A stretch of 64,000 nt of DNA from Onchidella celtica (Eukaryota; Mollusca; Gastropoda; Systellommatophora; Onchidiidae): NCBI GenBank assembly GCA_963931925.1, contig OZ007579.1:27274367-27338366 (forward strand), in the 5' to 3' direction. Under the pieces are notes generated by a model. It was given only the letters and a program-made list of their open reading frames with translations. It had not been told where the DNA came from and did not search any database. Positions 53,927 through 64,000 of the stretch are shown here, piece by piece (position 1 is the stretch's first letter; every line of letters begins with the position of its first letter). Both the position numbers and the translations under genes were made by a program.

Positions 53927-55947
53927 CATTTTTCTTGTGCTATTGGTTAAGTCCTATGCCTAACTGAAGGGTATTATACTTCAGAGAGGAAATGTTCCAT
54001 TGTGCAGTTCATCTCACATGACTTGTCTCTTTGAATTACATGTATTTTCATACAATTTCAATCCCTAAACAAATCCAACAGAAATCACACCCGCATCTTG
54101 CAAACATTCAACTATTTGACATACAGCCAATTTAAATGTATCCCAGCTATTGACACTCAAAAAAGTTTTCCAAAACATAATTTTTAACTCTGTGAATGCT
54201 GACAGTGTATTGTCCTAAATAATCATTTCTGTGTCAGCTGTAAATTTGTTTATTACAGTTAGGGATCCACAGACATTTGGTTGGTTTTGTTTAAAGATCA
54301 ATATTAACCTTTTGCAGTAACCACAATAATCAAATCTCAAAAAATAACTAGAACTTTGAAAATCAAAAAAGTCCCACTTTGGTGTCTAAGTGGGTTAAAA
54401 GAAAAGTAACCAAAAATAATATCACTCAAATTTTTTAACAATTATATTATAAATGCGTATTTGATTTCTTCTCACAGATAAAGTTGATGCTGGTAGAGAG
54501 AGAGCGAAAACATCACAATAAATCTAGACTTTTCCCTTACCCCCAAATCTAGTAGTACGGGCCAAAACTGATGTCATAAACTTATGCAACAAACACTAAT
54601 CGAAAGTAAATTATTCTTCCCACTAATCATACGACACAATCTATTTTTATTATTCAACCATTTCTTTTGAAAACACATGCAAAAAAAGATCTTTAGTCAG
54701 GAACATAGAAATCTTGAATGCTTATCACACAAAACTCTTGCTGTTTCAAAACCAGAAACTAAATGATGCAAGATACATACAGAATGTCATCAAAAGTAAA
54801 GGCAGCTTTTCAAGCTAAAATTTAATACAAAATTAAAAAAAAAACAAAAAAAACAGGAAAAAGGAAGAAAAAATTCTTTGCAAATTATTCCCACATGTTA
54901 ATATAATGACATGCAAAGCATCAGCATCACATTAATGACATGCGTAATGAAAATTAGTAACATATAATTCTTAAAATTCACATCTCCTTCTTCACCTCCC
55001 CAGATAGGTGGATTGTTATTTTAATACTCACCAACATAGATTACAAGTATATTGAAAAATGAATAACAAACAAAAAAAGCCAAAAAAAACAACCACATGT
55101 AGGTTTCATAATGGCAAAGAGTTTTAATTAACTGACTTATTTCTAAAATCTAACCCCCCTCTTTTTTTGTTATTAAAAAATTAACATTTCATTAACATTA
55201 ACCTGCACCCTACCATGATTGGGCAAAGTTAGTTTGTCTGTGACCATTAAAGTTGTGAAGTTGTTAAGCTTTTACCGATGACAAATTCTGTTTTAACTTC
55301 TGTCACTGATCCCATAATCCACCAGGATCGTAGGGGTGCTGTATGACAGAGAGCCTCGTCAGGTGCCTTCACTTTTCGCGGTTGTTTGCGAGCGCCTGAG
55401 TTTGGGCGAAGGATTTCCCGGTCCACTCCGCGATCCGGTAGTAAAACAATAATTCTTTAAAAAAAAAAAATCGAACTTGGGTCATACCACTAACATCTTC
55501 TGGAATGCCTTGATTTAACAACTGTGCAAGGTTTAAGAAATGTAATTAATACCAGCTTACATTAAAAACACACGCTAATTTCCTTATGCTGACAAGAACA
55601 CATAAGGAAACTCAATCAAAAAAAGAAAAAAAAGAAAATAATACTTCTAAGAGAAAGCGTTCACAATAAAATATTTTTGATAAGACATGTTAAAAGTAAA
55701 ATATGTATATATACGTATGATGTACATCGCATCAATGATTGTGAGCATAAAAGTGACACATAAAATCCAAATGAATCAATCAGTCCAATTGTCTTCACTG
55801 CATCACCAAAACTAATCCCATACAACTGAATTCCATAAGAGAAATAAACACATTCCATATGACCATCAAAATCAGTGAAATGAAATCAAACAAACAAACA
55901 GGCAACTGAAAGGGTTAGTTCTATACCATGTCTAAGTCTGCTTAAAC
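53927..55947. other. AT-rich, no gene; a GC-rich island with A-tail at 55325-55470
   Basis: 55325-55445 is clearly GC-richer than its surroundings (GAGCGCCTGAGTTTGGGCG, GGTCCACTCCGCGATCCGG) and is followed by an A-run at 55459-55470. That is the shape of a retroposed insert, though I find neither a Pol III box nor a target duplication. Confidence 0.4.
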
Positions 55948-56398
55948 CGGTGTTTCTCAACCTTCTTTGTCCCACGCCCTACTTGAATTTTCCCCCAAAA
56001 ATACGAGCTCCATCTTTATCGGAGAAAGTTAGGTTGCGCATAACCATTAATTAAAGTCATGCATCTGTTAAGCTGGATATTCATCTGAGCTAAACAAGGA
56101 AACCAGCAACACGACCTAAGCAAACAACAGTTTATCTATACAGTTAAGTTAAAATAATTCGATACCCCTCTGATCAGACCTCGTAAGCGACAAAATTTTC
56201 GAAATTAGTTTTTTCTCAGAAAACCATTCTCCCGATCACAACGGATATGCCCAGAAAACAAAAATCTGAAAAAGCCCCCAAAAAATGTCTTAAACCGCAA
56301 ATAAACAAAACCCGTAAGTCCACCCCTCCTCAGACTCATTCTGATCAGACCTCGTATGAGACACGATGACACAATGAGTGGCGATGTGATGGCGTTGC

Positions 56399-56754
56399 TT
56401 GGGAGTGGATCATTTGTTTATTAACAGGGTTGACTCGTTCTTTCATCACTGACAAGTCTTTAAGACGGCGGTGGTGTATAACAGTGATCACGAGACGAAC
56501 CTATGAGGTCACGCCCCCTAACAAAACCCCTTTGAAGTTTTACCGCACAGGCGGTGCGTTATTGCTAGAGGAAGGAGTGGTCATTTGGTTATTGAATGGG
56601 CTGTCTCGTTGTTGCATCACTGTCAATTCTTTAAGATGGCAGTGATTCATAATAATGGTCACAGATGAACCTAGTATGATGACTCTCCTACAAAAAAAAA
56701 AAAATCCTTTGAAGTTTTACCGCACAGATGGTACATTGTTGTAAGAGGAAAGTT
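56399..56754 (+). repeat. Degenerate ~180-bp tandem duplication inside element E
   Basis: Two units, each with GGAGTGG(A/T)TCATTTG, a TTTAAGA(C/T)GGC(G/A)GTG segment and CCTTTGAAGTTTTACCGCAC. Divergence of the units shows the duplication is old. Confidence 0.7.
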
Positions 56755-57393
56755 TTGACCAGACATTGGACATGAGAAAGAAATAGTACTGTTTGTTGCA
56801 AGAGGATGGCTCTTGACCATATAAGGTAATGGTATACACATAGTCATATAAAAACTCGATAGCATGCCAAAAACGATCATTTCAGCTCTTGCTATCAAGT
56901 TGTAAGTTATGCACTTTGTGAGTGTTTGTTCCGGGGATTTTAAAGCTACATGTATATCAAATAATTATTCTCCAATAACTATGACTGAGTTTTGGACTAA
57001 ATCCAATGTCATTGACGCTGCGAATTTTCGACGAGAACGACTTGTGATCTTTTCGTGAAATATTAATTTGCTGTGAGCTTTGGGCGAAATTAGTGTACTG
57101 CGTTTGATCAACTGATCAACACAATTGGGACTGCAATCGATTACTATGAGTGACTAGTGATATTTAAATGTTAAACTCTATACATTCGACTCTTATATTC
57201 CTTCATAGCTTGTGTTATGGAGTCGTACAGTCGCGGTATGAGAATATTCCAACTATCTTTGGAGCAAAATAAGGCAGCGACAAAGGACACACTAAAATCG
57301 TCTTCAAGCGATCCCCAAAAAAGATCTTAGTTTGTCCTTTTCATCGACCAGTTAAATCCTGAACAACATCAATGCACACTCTCTCGAAGCATT

Positions 57394-57398
<5 letters not shown>

Positions 57399-57442
<44 letters not shown>

Positions 57443-57492
57443 AGAGAGAGAGAAAGAAAGAGAGAGAGAAAGAGAGAGAGAAAGAGAGAGAA

Positions 57493-57527
<35 letters not shown>

Positions 57528-57532
57528 AAGAT
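57399..57532 (+). repeat. (GA)n microsatellite
   Basis: AG repeats with AAAG/GAAA interruptions. Confidence 0.95.
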
Positions 57533-57977
57533 TCACACTAGAGAAAAGTCTTCTTGTGCGTAGGTAAATCAAACTATAGTTTTCATTATGACTCTTTTTC
57601 TGTAGTTGTTTTTGTGTATAGTCTTTGGGCAAAACGTAATAAAGGTTAATGTAATTTTCGACAAGAATTCTCTTTGCGTTCGTGTATGTCCTCACAAGTC
57701 TTTAAATGTTCATTCATGTCATTTTGTATGTCTCTTCTCCTTTACTAATCCAAAGTTCATTAATTAGAGTTAAGGTTCGCAATGATTGCACAAGAAATTG
57801 GGTTGCGCTTTATAATTGTAATGACACATTTAATTAATATCATCTTCTAGAATTATAAAAATGTTATGAAAATTAAAGATTGTTACAGTAAACTTGGATA
57901 ATGATTACATTATCGGGTACAAATCATTTCAGCAACACGTTGTTGAGGGAATTGTCGCTTACGCGCTGTCACTCCAA

Positions 57978-58045
57978 CAAGTTTTCATTCTGATCAAAAC
58001 TCGTAAGCGACATCGACGTCGCTTACGAGGTATGATCAGAATGAT
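57978..58045. repeat. Near-perfect hairpin in element E
   Basis: CATTCTGATCA...TCGTAAGCGAC, then ATCGAC as loop region, then GTCGCTTACGA...TGATCAGAATG. Each arm is about 27 bp with only a short mismatched patch. Confidence 0.8.
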
Positions 58046-58365
58046 AGCAAAATAATCATAACTCGTATGCGCCATTTTGCAATCAGCATAAAAGACAATT
58101 GGAAATAACATGCACCCCTGATGTGGCTATCATGTGATGGGTTTCATACATAAATTTGAGGTGAATTGACCATGCAGTTACTCAAGAAATCAATTTTTTG
58201 CTTCTTCTGTAAAATTTTTCTCGCCACGCTTACGAGGTCTGATCAGAGGGGTATCGATATACTACGAAATTAAGATCTCTATGAAAAATCCCCACGCCCA
58301 ATTCTGAAGCCCCAAGCCCCACCAAAATATTGCTATGCCCAGTCTTGAGGAACACTGGTCTAAAC

Positions 58366-59462
58366 TCAAACAATGTCCCTGTCAGCAAGATTATGGGAAC
58401 CTGATGCGCAGGATTGGTGTAAAGTTTGCATGTGGGTATGACAGCTTTCAGCTGGTCACCACATAGCGCCATTATCAGTTTGATGCAGGGAATTCACCCA
58501 CAAGTAATCCTACCAATCTTACAGAAATCCTGTACAAATCTACGTGTCGGATTGACATAGGAATGCTGACTGGGTTGGTTCATCACCCCCAGTTTATAAA
58601 ATATATCTCCTATTAACTTTAAGTCCAAAATATGTTGTCCATAAATAGGTGATAATAATTATCCAACATTTTTATATTTTCATATGGCTTTCTCTAGAGG
58701 AGATCACATTAATTTGAAGCCAAATTTCTCATAGGTCACCTATGACAGTTTCCAGGGAGATACAACACTTGGATACTGGAGAGACAAGCTGTGCATGAAA
58801 TCATTGAATACACTGACTTCTATGCCCACCACATGCTAACCCGAGACTGTTATCATCAGAGTGAGACACCTTAAAAGATACATGCCAGGCATGAAGAATT
58901 TTTTGGTGGCTATCTGCAACTTGATCATGATATAAAATTAAGCCTTTCAAATTTCAATTATCAGAATTCCAGATTTAACCCTACTAATAATACTATACAT
59001 TCAGACAAAAAAAAATATTTTTAAATCCAATAATGTTGGAAACAAATAAATTATCTGTTCATGGTTATTACATACTTCATAATTTAAACCAGCAACGTCA
59101 TCATCAAAGCCATGACAAGAAATACGAAGATGAAATTGCAGCTAATGTTAGCCATGAGAGAAGGAAGGGGGGACAAAAAAGAAATCACTACTGGGATGAT
59201 GAAAGTGGAGATAACAAATGTATGACAAAAACAAAAAAAATATATGATGATATTTTGAATTAATGTTCAAAAGAATTTTGTTTTTAAAATTTAAGAAATT
59301 TGAAATTAAGAAAAAGGAAGTTAATACAAAGACAAACCAGGATGTTTACTTGAAGTAAGTCAAGTAAAATTAACAAACACAGATAGGTCCCTTTTGCAAT
59401 CAGAGATGTCCTTTTACAGGGAGCAAATAATTGGGGGACAATTTTTTTTATCCAGGCTTTCT
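58366..59462 (-). other. Probable 3' UTR of the - strand gene, with repeat fragment C2
   Basis: Lies immediately downstream (on -) of the stop at 59463-59465. 58505-58560 is an inverted copy of family C (20960-21012). No other gene seen; a + strand frame at 59033-59263 has no coding features. The end of the UTR is unknown. Confidence 0.4.
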
Positions 59463-59603
59463 CTACAGAGGAACTTTCTCTTCAGGAAGTTCGGAAGCGT
59501 CCTCCGCAGCCTCGGGTGTTGTGACTACACCTTGTTCATTGACATGAGCGTCTCGGAAAGCTTCGTCTATCTCACTAGATGATCGGCTTCCTGTGACTTT
59601 TGC
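59463..59603 (-). CDS. Terminal coding exon of an unidentified - strand gene
   Basis: On the - strand a pyrimidine-rich acceptor (TTCTTTACCCCAG) is followed by 46 codons and TAG (59465-59463). The peptide starts AKVTGSRSSSEIDEAFRDAH and ends SELPEEKVPL: acidic, Ser-rich, like the cytosolic C-terminus of many animal proteins. The exon is GC-richer than its AT-rich surroundings and starts in phase 0. No domain lets me name the gene. Upstream exons should lie to the right; none could be recognised between 59604 and 64000, so the preceding intron is long or its exons are outside the window. Confidence 0.6.
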   Translation of the reverse strand, partial: AKVTGSRSSSEIDEAFRDAHVNEQGVVTTPEAAEDASELPEEKVPL

Positions 59604-59669
59604 CTGGGGTAAAGAAGATGTGAAAACAAAGTGTTAACACAAAGCTAATCGTTGTTAACATACTGATGA

Positions 59670-60062
59670 AGAAAGTTGGTTGGCATTGGCAAGAAAATAT
59701 CCAAACCTTTCGAAAAAACCTTTATGATATTAACAAATGTATAAGCAAACTGGTTGACAGTGGAAAGAAAATATGCATGATGTTACAACAAAGCTTCAAG
59801 TTAAATTATCAATGGAATCACACATCAAGTTTGCTGGCAAAGGAAAGAAAAATGTATGACATTATCAAGAACTTCTGAGTTACCAACAGAATAAAAAAGC
59901 GCGCTGATTGGAAATGGCAAGAAATATCTATTACATTAAAATTAAATTATCAACACCATGCAAATGTTCATTCGCTGGTGCAGTGGAGAAAATATGTCCA
60001 TGATGAAAGAACTGTACTTTATCAGCAGAACGCAAAAGCAAGTTCATTGGTGACAGAAAGCA
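59670..60062. repeat. Degenerate ~75-bp tandem array
   Basis: Five to six units starting at about 59674, 59750, 59829, 59902, 59973 and 60046, each with GGTTGGCA-TGG-AAGAAAATAT-like sequence, then ATGA(T/C)(G/A)TTA and AACA. Units are 71-79 bp and strongly diverged. It lies in the intron upstream of the - strand terminal exon. Confidence 0.6.
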
Positions 60063-60064
60063 AT

Positions 60065-60300
60065 CAAAGGATATCTGCTGTATTGTTGTACGTGACGTTT
60101 TGCCCAGTTTGAGATTCTGTCATGAAAGTGGTTCTCTCACTCCTAATTTTATCACGTATAAGTACCCAATCAGTTAAAAACTTTTTGAGACAGGTGTTTG
60201 TGAAGTAATGTATGCATTTTGGCCCTTTTGCTGATCTATTTTTAGTCTTCATTTTCTCAAATAGGCAAGAATGCACGTACAACAATACGGAAAATACCTG
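60065..60300 (-). repeat. Dispersed repeat family B, copy 2 (inverted)
   Basis: Complement of 10655-10905; shares GTTCTCTCACTCCTAATTTT and AGTCTTCATTTTCTCAAA. Confidence 0.65.
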
Positions 60301-60820
60301 ACAAAATACATGAATGCATAAAATTACGAAGACTCTTTGCAAAGAAACATCTCCTTTTCATTACAATATCTTGAGATGTACAAAACAGATGCAGAACAAA
60401 CAGCTTCCTCTTTTCATTTACATGACAGTTCTTCTTCCAGAATGAAAGAAATGACTGCAGTCTCTTACTAAAGCTCCATTGTTACAAAAAACTCAGGAGT
60501 GAGACATTTTTCCAACATGAAAAATAAAATGAACAAATCTGGGGATGGAAAGAAGAAAGCATACATACATATTCATTCCAAATGAAATAGATGAAAAGCA
60601 GTGTTTTCACATAAACACAAGAAAAAAAAAATCCAACAAACAAATAAAAAAAAAACAACAACACAAAAACCAATTACAAGTCCCTGTTTTGAACTTTAAA
60701 AAAAAAATCCAACAAGACTAATATTAATTAAGAGGCACATGCAAGGGAACATCAAGAGAATACCAAAACCACTGAATAACATGAACACCACCTCCAAAAA
60801 CACTGTGAACATTTCAGAAA
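60301..60820. other. No gene recognised
   Basis: A-rich, with several A-runs (60623-60655, 60699-60706). Confidence 0.45.
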
Positions 60821-60822
60821 TA

Positions 60823-61398
60823 CAGTAGTCTCCGCCTAAGAACCCGGTCAACGGGAGACAGAAAAAGCGGGTTCTTAGGCGGACCGGGCTCTTAGGCGGA
60901 TACAACACGAGGCCCAGTGATACCATGTGTAATACCCACATACAGCCTCCAGTACATGTACATGTGCCATGCAAACCAAGCGCGTGGTCAATTACGTATA
61001 AAATTCTGCCCCTAGAGTCAGACAACAATAGATGTTAGGTAATGACTATGCTAATTTAGTCTAGGAGTGGCCTCTGCTTGCACACGAAAGACGTAACTGG
61101 GCTCCATCCTTTGCGCGGTTCGCCTCCCCCTACCTTCCCTCCACCTGTTCTCTTCCAATGTACTGTGTGGCTTTGTTCTATTCCGTCAACTTGAAAGAGA
61201 ATTTTGTGTTTAATATTGAAATTTTATGTAAAAGTGTGCTTGTCTCACGGTCAAATGCCGGGTTCTTAGGCGGATTTTTCGTTTCAGAGCGGGTTCTTAC
61301 GTATGTAAATTATAGTGAAAAAATTCGGTTTCGCGGCAACAGCGGGTTCTAAGGCGGATCGGGTTCTAAGGCGGCGAGTTCTTAGACGGAGACTACTG
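60823..61398. mobile_element. Pogo/Tigger-like non-autonomous TIR element
   Basis: Ends CAGTAGTCTCCGCCTAAGAA and (right) TTCTTAGACGGAGACTACTG, flanked by TA on both sides (60821-60822, 61399-61400). CAGTA...TACTG ends with a TA target are those of pogo/Tigger (Tc1-mariner superfamily). Inside both ends the word GGGTTCTTAGGCGGA or close variants is repeated at least six times. 576 bp, no transposase. Confidence 0.8.
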
Positions 61399-61409
61399 TA
61401 TTCCCCTGA

Positions 61410-62899
61410 CAGGGTTCATACAAAGTCTTGAAAACTACTTTTAAGGACTTTTTAAGGACTTCCTAAGGACTCACAGTAAACAAATTAAGGACCTGTGTGC
61501 CCGTGACCAAGAAATATTACAACTATACAAGTGATGTGCGGTACTCATCGAAATGGGATGTTTCTGTATTGTCACGATTAAGGTTGATGACCTTGTACGC
61601 CACGAGTATAGAGGGGGTAAACTTAGTAGGGGAGAAGGGGAGTTTTTAAGTTGTTGACTAGCATGAAAGATTACTATCACGAGGAAGGTCGGTGGCCTTG
61701 TGCGCCACGAGTCTAAGGGGGGTGAGCTTAGCAGGGGAAAACACGGTTTTTAACATTGTTGACGAGTGTGAATAGATACACACGACTCGCTTTAAACTAG
61801 TCGCGTGTGCAAAGACCTCGGGAGTATAAGTAGAGGAGAAGCTCGACACACGAGGTTCCCAAGTTATTCATTCCTAAAGGAAGACGCAGAATTTATCGGT
61901 CCGGGCGGCAAGTGGAAGGTCGTGCCAGTGGGGACCAGAAGTGTTAGGTGTGTGAGGGATCCATGATGTTCACATTTATTTCCCAATAAGAAGAATTTAT
62001 CGGTCCGGGCGACAAGTGGAAGGTCGTGCCATGGGGACCAGAAGTTGAGGAGTCCTGATGATAGGATGGGAACCCTTCAGGAGCTCGTGATTTACGATGG
62101 CGGGTGTGAACCGTCGGTGTGCTGTGTGTTTGCAGAAGTTGAAGAGCCCTGAGGACGGGATGATGAGAACCCCTCAAGGAGCTAGTAATCTACGATGGCG
62201 GGTGTGAACTGTGTGTTCTTATTTGTGAGAAGCCAAGGGCGTCTGTTTCCCCTTTTATCGTCGAAGTTAGAGATCTAGAAAGGATCGTGTGAACTCTGGA
62301 AACGTGAAACTGCATCAACGAGGAGGGCAGCTGTTGACAGAGACTATTAAGTATACGTAATTAAGTTTATGGACAGAGGGGTTAGATCTAGATGTGAAAC
62401 GGGGAATAGAGAATAGCCATGATCCCCAAGAGTGAATTTCAAATATCTCTGTTTTTGTGATTATGTATGTGATTATCATGAGTTGAATGTTTTGACATAA
62501 GTTTAGTCATGCATTTAGAATTAAATATCGTGTAATTTAAATCTCACTCCATGTGTCCGTTGATCGCTGGTCTGCTTGCTTGGCTTGTTAGCTGGGTTTG
62601 AAAGGTAAATAAGTTAGGTACTCATCACACACGTGGTCGTGACCATCTTCACGCACGTGATCGTGACAGTATCCAGAGTTCAAACATAGTAAATTCACTC
62701 TGAAAAGTTCAGTTATTTCAAAGTACCAATTATCCAGTGTGCAATTGGAAAATTTGAATCTCAAATGTTTCAACTGAAACACAAATTTTAAGGACTTTTT
62801 AAGGACTTTTGGCATCATTTTCAGAATTTAAGGACTTTTTGAGTACTCATTTTTTCTTTCATGAAAATTAAGGACTTTAGAGGACCTGTGTGAACCCTG
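61410..62899. mobile_element. TIR element D, split by solo LTR C
   Basis: Ends CAGGGTTCATACA and (right) TGTGTGAACCCTG, flanked by CCCTGA on both sides (61404-61409, 62900-62905). Subterminal TTAAGGACTTTTTAAGGAC repeats occur at both ends. Without the solo LTR it is about 390 bp and non-coding. The CAGGGTTC ends are hAT-like, but an 8-bp duplication is not evident. Confidence 0.65.
61570..62668 (+). mobile_element. Solo LTR C
   Basis: 1099 bp with 9-bp inverted ends TGTCACGAT...ATCGTGACA and a 4-bp duplication GTAT (61566-61569, 62669-62672). Contains TATAAG (61825-61830) and an ATTAAA hexamer near 62520, in the order of an LTR on +. Internally there are consecutive imperfect ~100-bp duplications (about 61588-61780, 61890-62045, 62040-62215). 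Confidence 0.75.
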
Positions 62900-62905
62900 C
62901 CCTGA

Positions 62906-64000
62906 GCATGCAGCACAATGTATACCTTGTATATTTCCAGTAGGGAATCCCTTACTCAGAATCTGAGAGGAGTTTCAGATTTACAGATACGAAGTTTTAC
63001 GTTTTACGTCTTTCAGTTTTCTCCTCCCCTTCTTATTTGTTCATTTGTTAAATTTTATATGCCTGTGATGTGTTCAATTTTTATAAATGATGTCATATTT
63101 GGCAACAGTTAGCTGCAAGTCAAAAAACCATGACAGCCACTGTTCAAGGAAATGGAAAGGATGGTGAAGTATTCTGTCATGCCAGTATAATATATTTTTT
63201 TAAGAAAAAAAAAGGGGGTGGGATGGGGGAGGGAGGGGGGAAGAGATGGGCTATGTCCAGGTAAACCGGTCACGTAGAAATTGAGTGTATTGCTATGATG
63301 AATTTTCACATGCAGACTTTTCAAATATTACCCATCTTTTTATATAGCACAATAATTCACTCCTCAGCTTTTTTCAGTAAAAATCATTCTATAAGTGCAC
63401 CAGGGATGTAATCCTTTCAGGGTCTGGAGATCCTCTCAGCTGCTGGTGTCCGATGTGCAAGCTTAGTCTGGCAGTCTACCAGGCTGGACAGTGAAGGGGG
63501 TTAATTTCCACAACAAGTCAGTCCTCACCGAGGGTTAACCCTATTTAACACTCTGGGTCTGACAGACCCCAAACACCCACTATTTTCAGCTATTGTTTGG
63601 GAAGCGTAGACTAATTACAAAGCCAAATAGCCAAATAGAGAAAATACTGAGTAGTGTTCACTGTTCAGCTACGGCTTGTAGTGTAAAATATCACTCTCCC
63701 CAAACAACAATCCCTTCATCATAACATCCCCCTACAGAATGCAAAATAGAATTAATCATTTCATTCATACAAATTTATGTCAAATTAATCCTGGTGTTGG
63801 ATGTATACTGAACATACTCAAACTATGATCATCCACATTTGTATGTTAAACCGATAAAAAGAATACGATGACCACAAATACAAATGAACAGTCGTAGTTA
63901 TGTGCAAAACACTTACTTCAAAAAGCTCACAAAATTATGTTGAAGCATTACAGCAATACAACAACAAACTGCCATTAAGTTCAGTGCTGAATATAGTCTG
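62906..64000. other. No gene recognised; repeat family H copy 2 at 63606-63690
   Basis: Contains a G-rich stretch (63213-63239) and the family H copy matching 47435-47512. A splice-like - strand segment at 63420-63480 was considered and not accepted. Confidence 0.45.

Larger units (their letters stand above)
56163..58253. mobile_element. 2.1-kb TIR element E with repeated palindromic motifs
   Basis: Terminal inverted repeats TACCCCTCTGATCAGACCTC... and ...GAGGTCTGATCAGAGGGGTA are perfect over about 27 bp (to GTAAGCG), flanked by TCGA on both sides (56159-56162, 58254-58257; the palindrome makes the exact edge ambiguous). The word CTCGTAAGCGAC recurs inside: near 56183, 56352 (variant), 57951 (inverted), and both arms of a hairpin at 57978-58045. 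No transposase frame. It contains a tandem duplication (56399-56754) and a GA microsatellite. Superfamily unknown. Confidence 0.75.
55948..58357. mobile_element. hAT-like TIR element F (non-autonomous), split by element E
   Basis: Ends CGGTGTTTCTCAACC and (right) CTTGAGGAACACTG pair with few mismatches and resemble the CAGTG-TTCTCAA termini common in hAT elements. The 8-bp flanks GCTTAAAC (55940-55947) and GTCTAAAC (58358-58365) agree at six of eight positions, the hAT duplication length. Without element E the unit is only about 310 bp, with no transposase. Confidence 0.65.

Noticed and set aside
58735..58850. + strand exon-like frame after an AG
   Set aside because: Ends in a stop with no upstream partner; lies in the likely 3' UTR of the opposite gene.
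63420..63480. - strand exon with a CAG acceptor
   Set aside because: No GT donor at the other end and no frame continuity with the terminal exon.

Overview
The window is eukaryotic nuclear DNA, most likely from a marine invertebrate (a lophotrochozoan would fit, but the species cannot be named from sequence alone). The signs are introns with GT/AG borders, tetranucleotide arrays, tRNA-derived SINEs, a 2A-bearing LINE, LTR retrotransposons and many fold-back elements. Mobile DNA dominates. There are two host genes at most, arranged tail to tail: an EF-hand gene on the + strand (exons seen from 31807 to 40912) and the last coding exon of an unidentified - strand gene (59603 down to 59463).

Layout. 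1-9585: a - strand APE-type LINE (PHD finger, endonuclease, reverse transcriptase, plus a 2A ribosome-skipping motif behind a hydrophobic stretch). It is cut inside its RT domain by a - strand LTR retrotransposon (270-6892) flanked by the 5-bp duplication ATTAC. That retrotransposon is broken by frameshifts and stops, and its 5' LTR is fused directly to mid-gag, so the primer site is lost. 10268-12034: dispersed repeats and a composite ATCT/GTCT array. 13029-20790: a solo LTR (TSD CTCCG) split by a complete + strand LTR retrotransposon (13520-20048, TSD GTGTG, identical-looking LTRs, tRNA-Pro-type primer site, one intact 1485-codon gag-pol ORF). Both LTR elements are Ty3/Gypsy-like in sequence but carry integrase upstream of reverse transcriptase, the order of the Gmr1-like group.

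20800-31800: non-coding, with two SINE copies, several fold-back (MITE-like) elements, a 211-bp segment copied 0.9 kb away with a 15-bp target duplication, and microsatellites. 31807-40912: five in-phase exons of an EF-hand gene. Two canonical calcium-binding loops are followed by a terminal exon of about 1025 codons encoding a charged, Ser-rich, probably disordered tail. Its introns hold microsatellites and fold-back elements.

41000-59460: AT-rich non-coding DNA with dispersed repeats, a LINE C-terminal scrap, fold-back elements, and a 2.1-kb TIR element (56163-58253) nested in a hAT-like element (55948-58357). 59463-64000: the - strand terminal exon, a degenerate ~75-bp tandem array, a pogo/Tigger-like TIR element with TA target (60823-61398), and a second TIR element (61410-62899) split by a solo LTR (61570-62668, TSD GTAT).

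The main story is nested insertion. At least six insertion events are dated relative to one another by intact target-site duplications. All boundaries were read by eye; no database search was possible.
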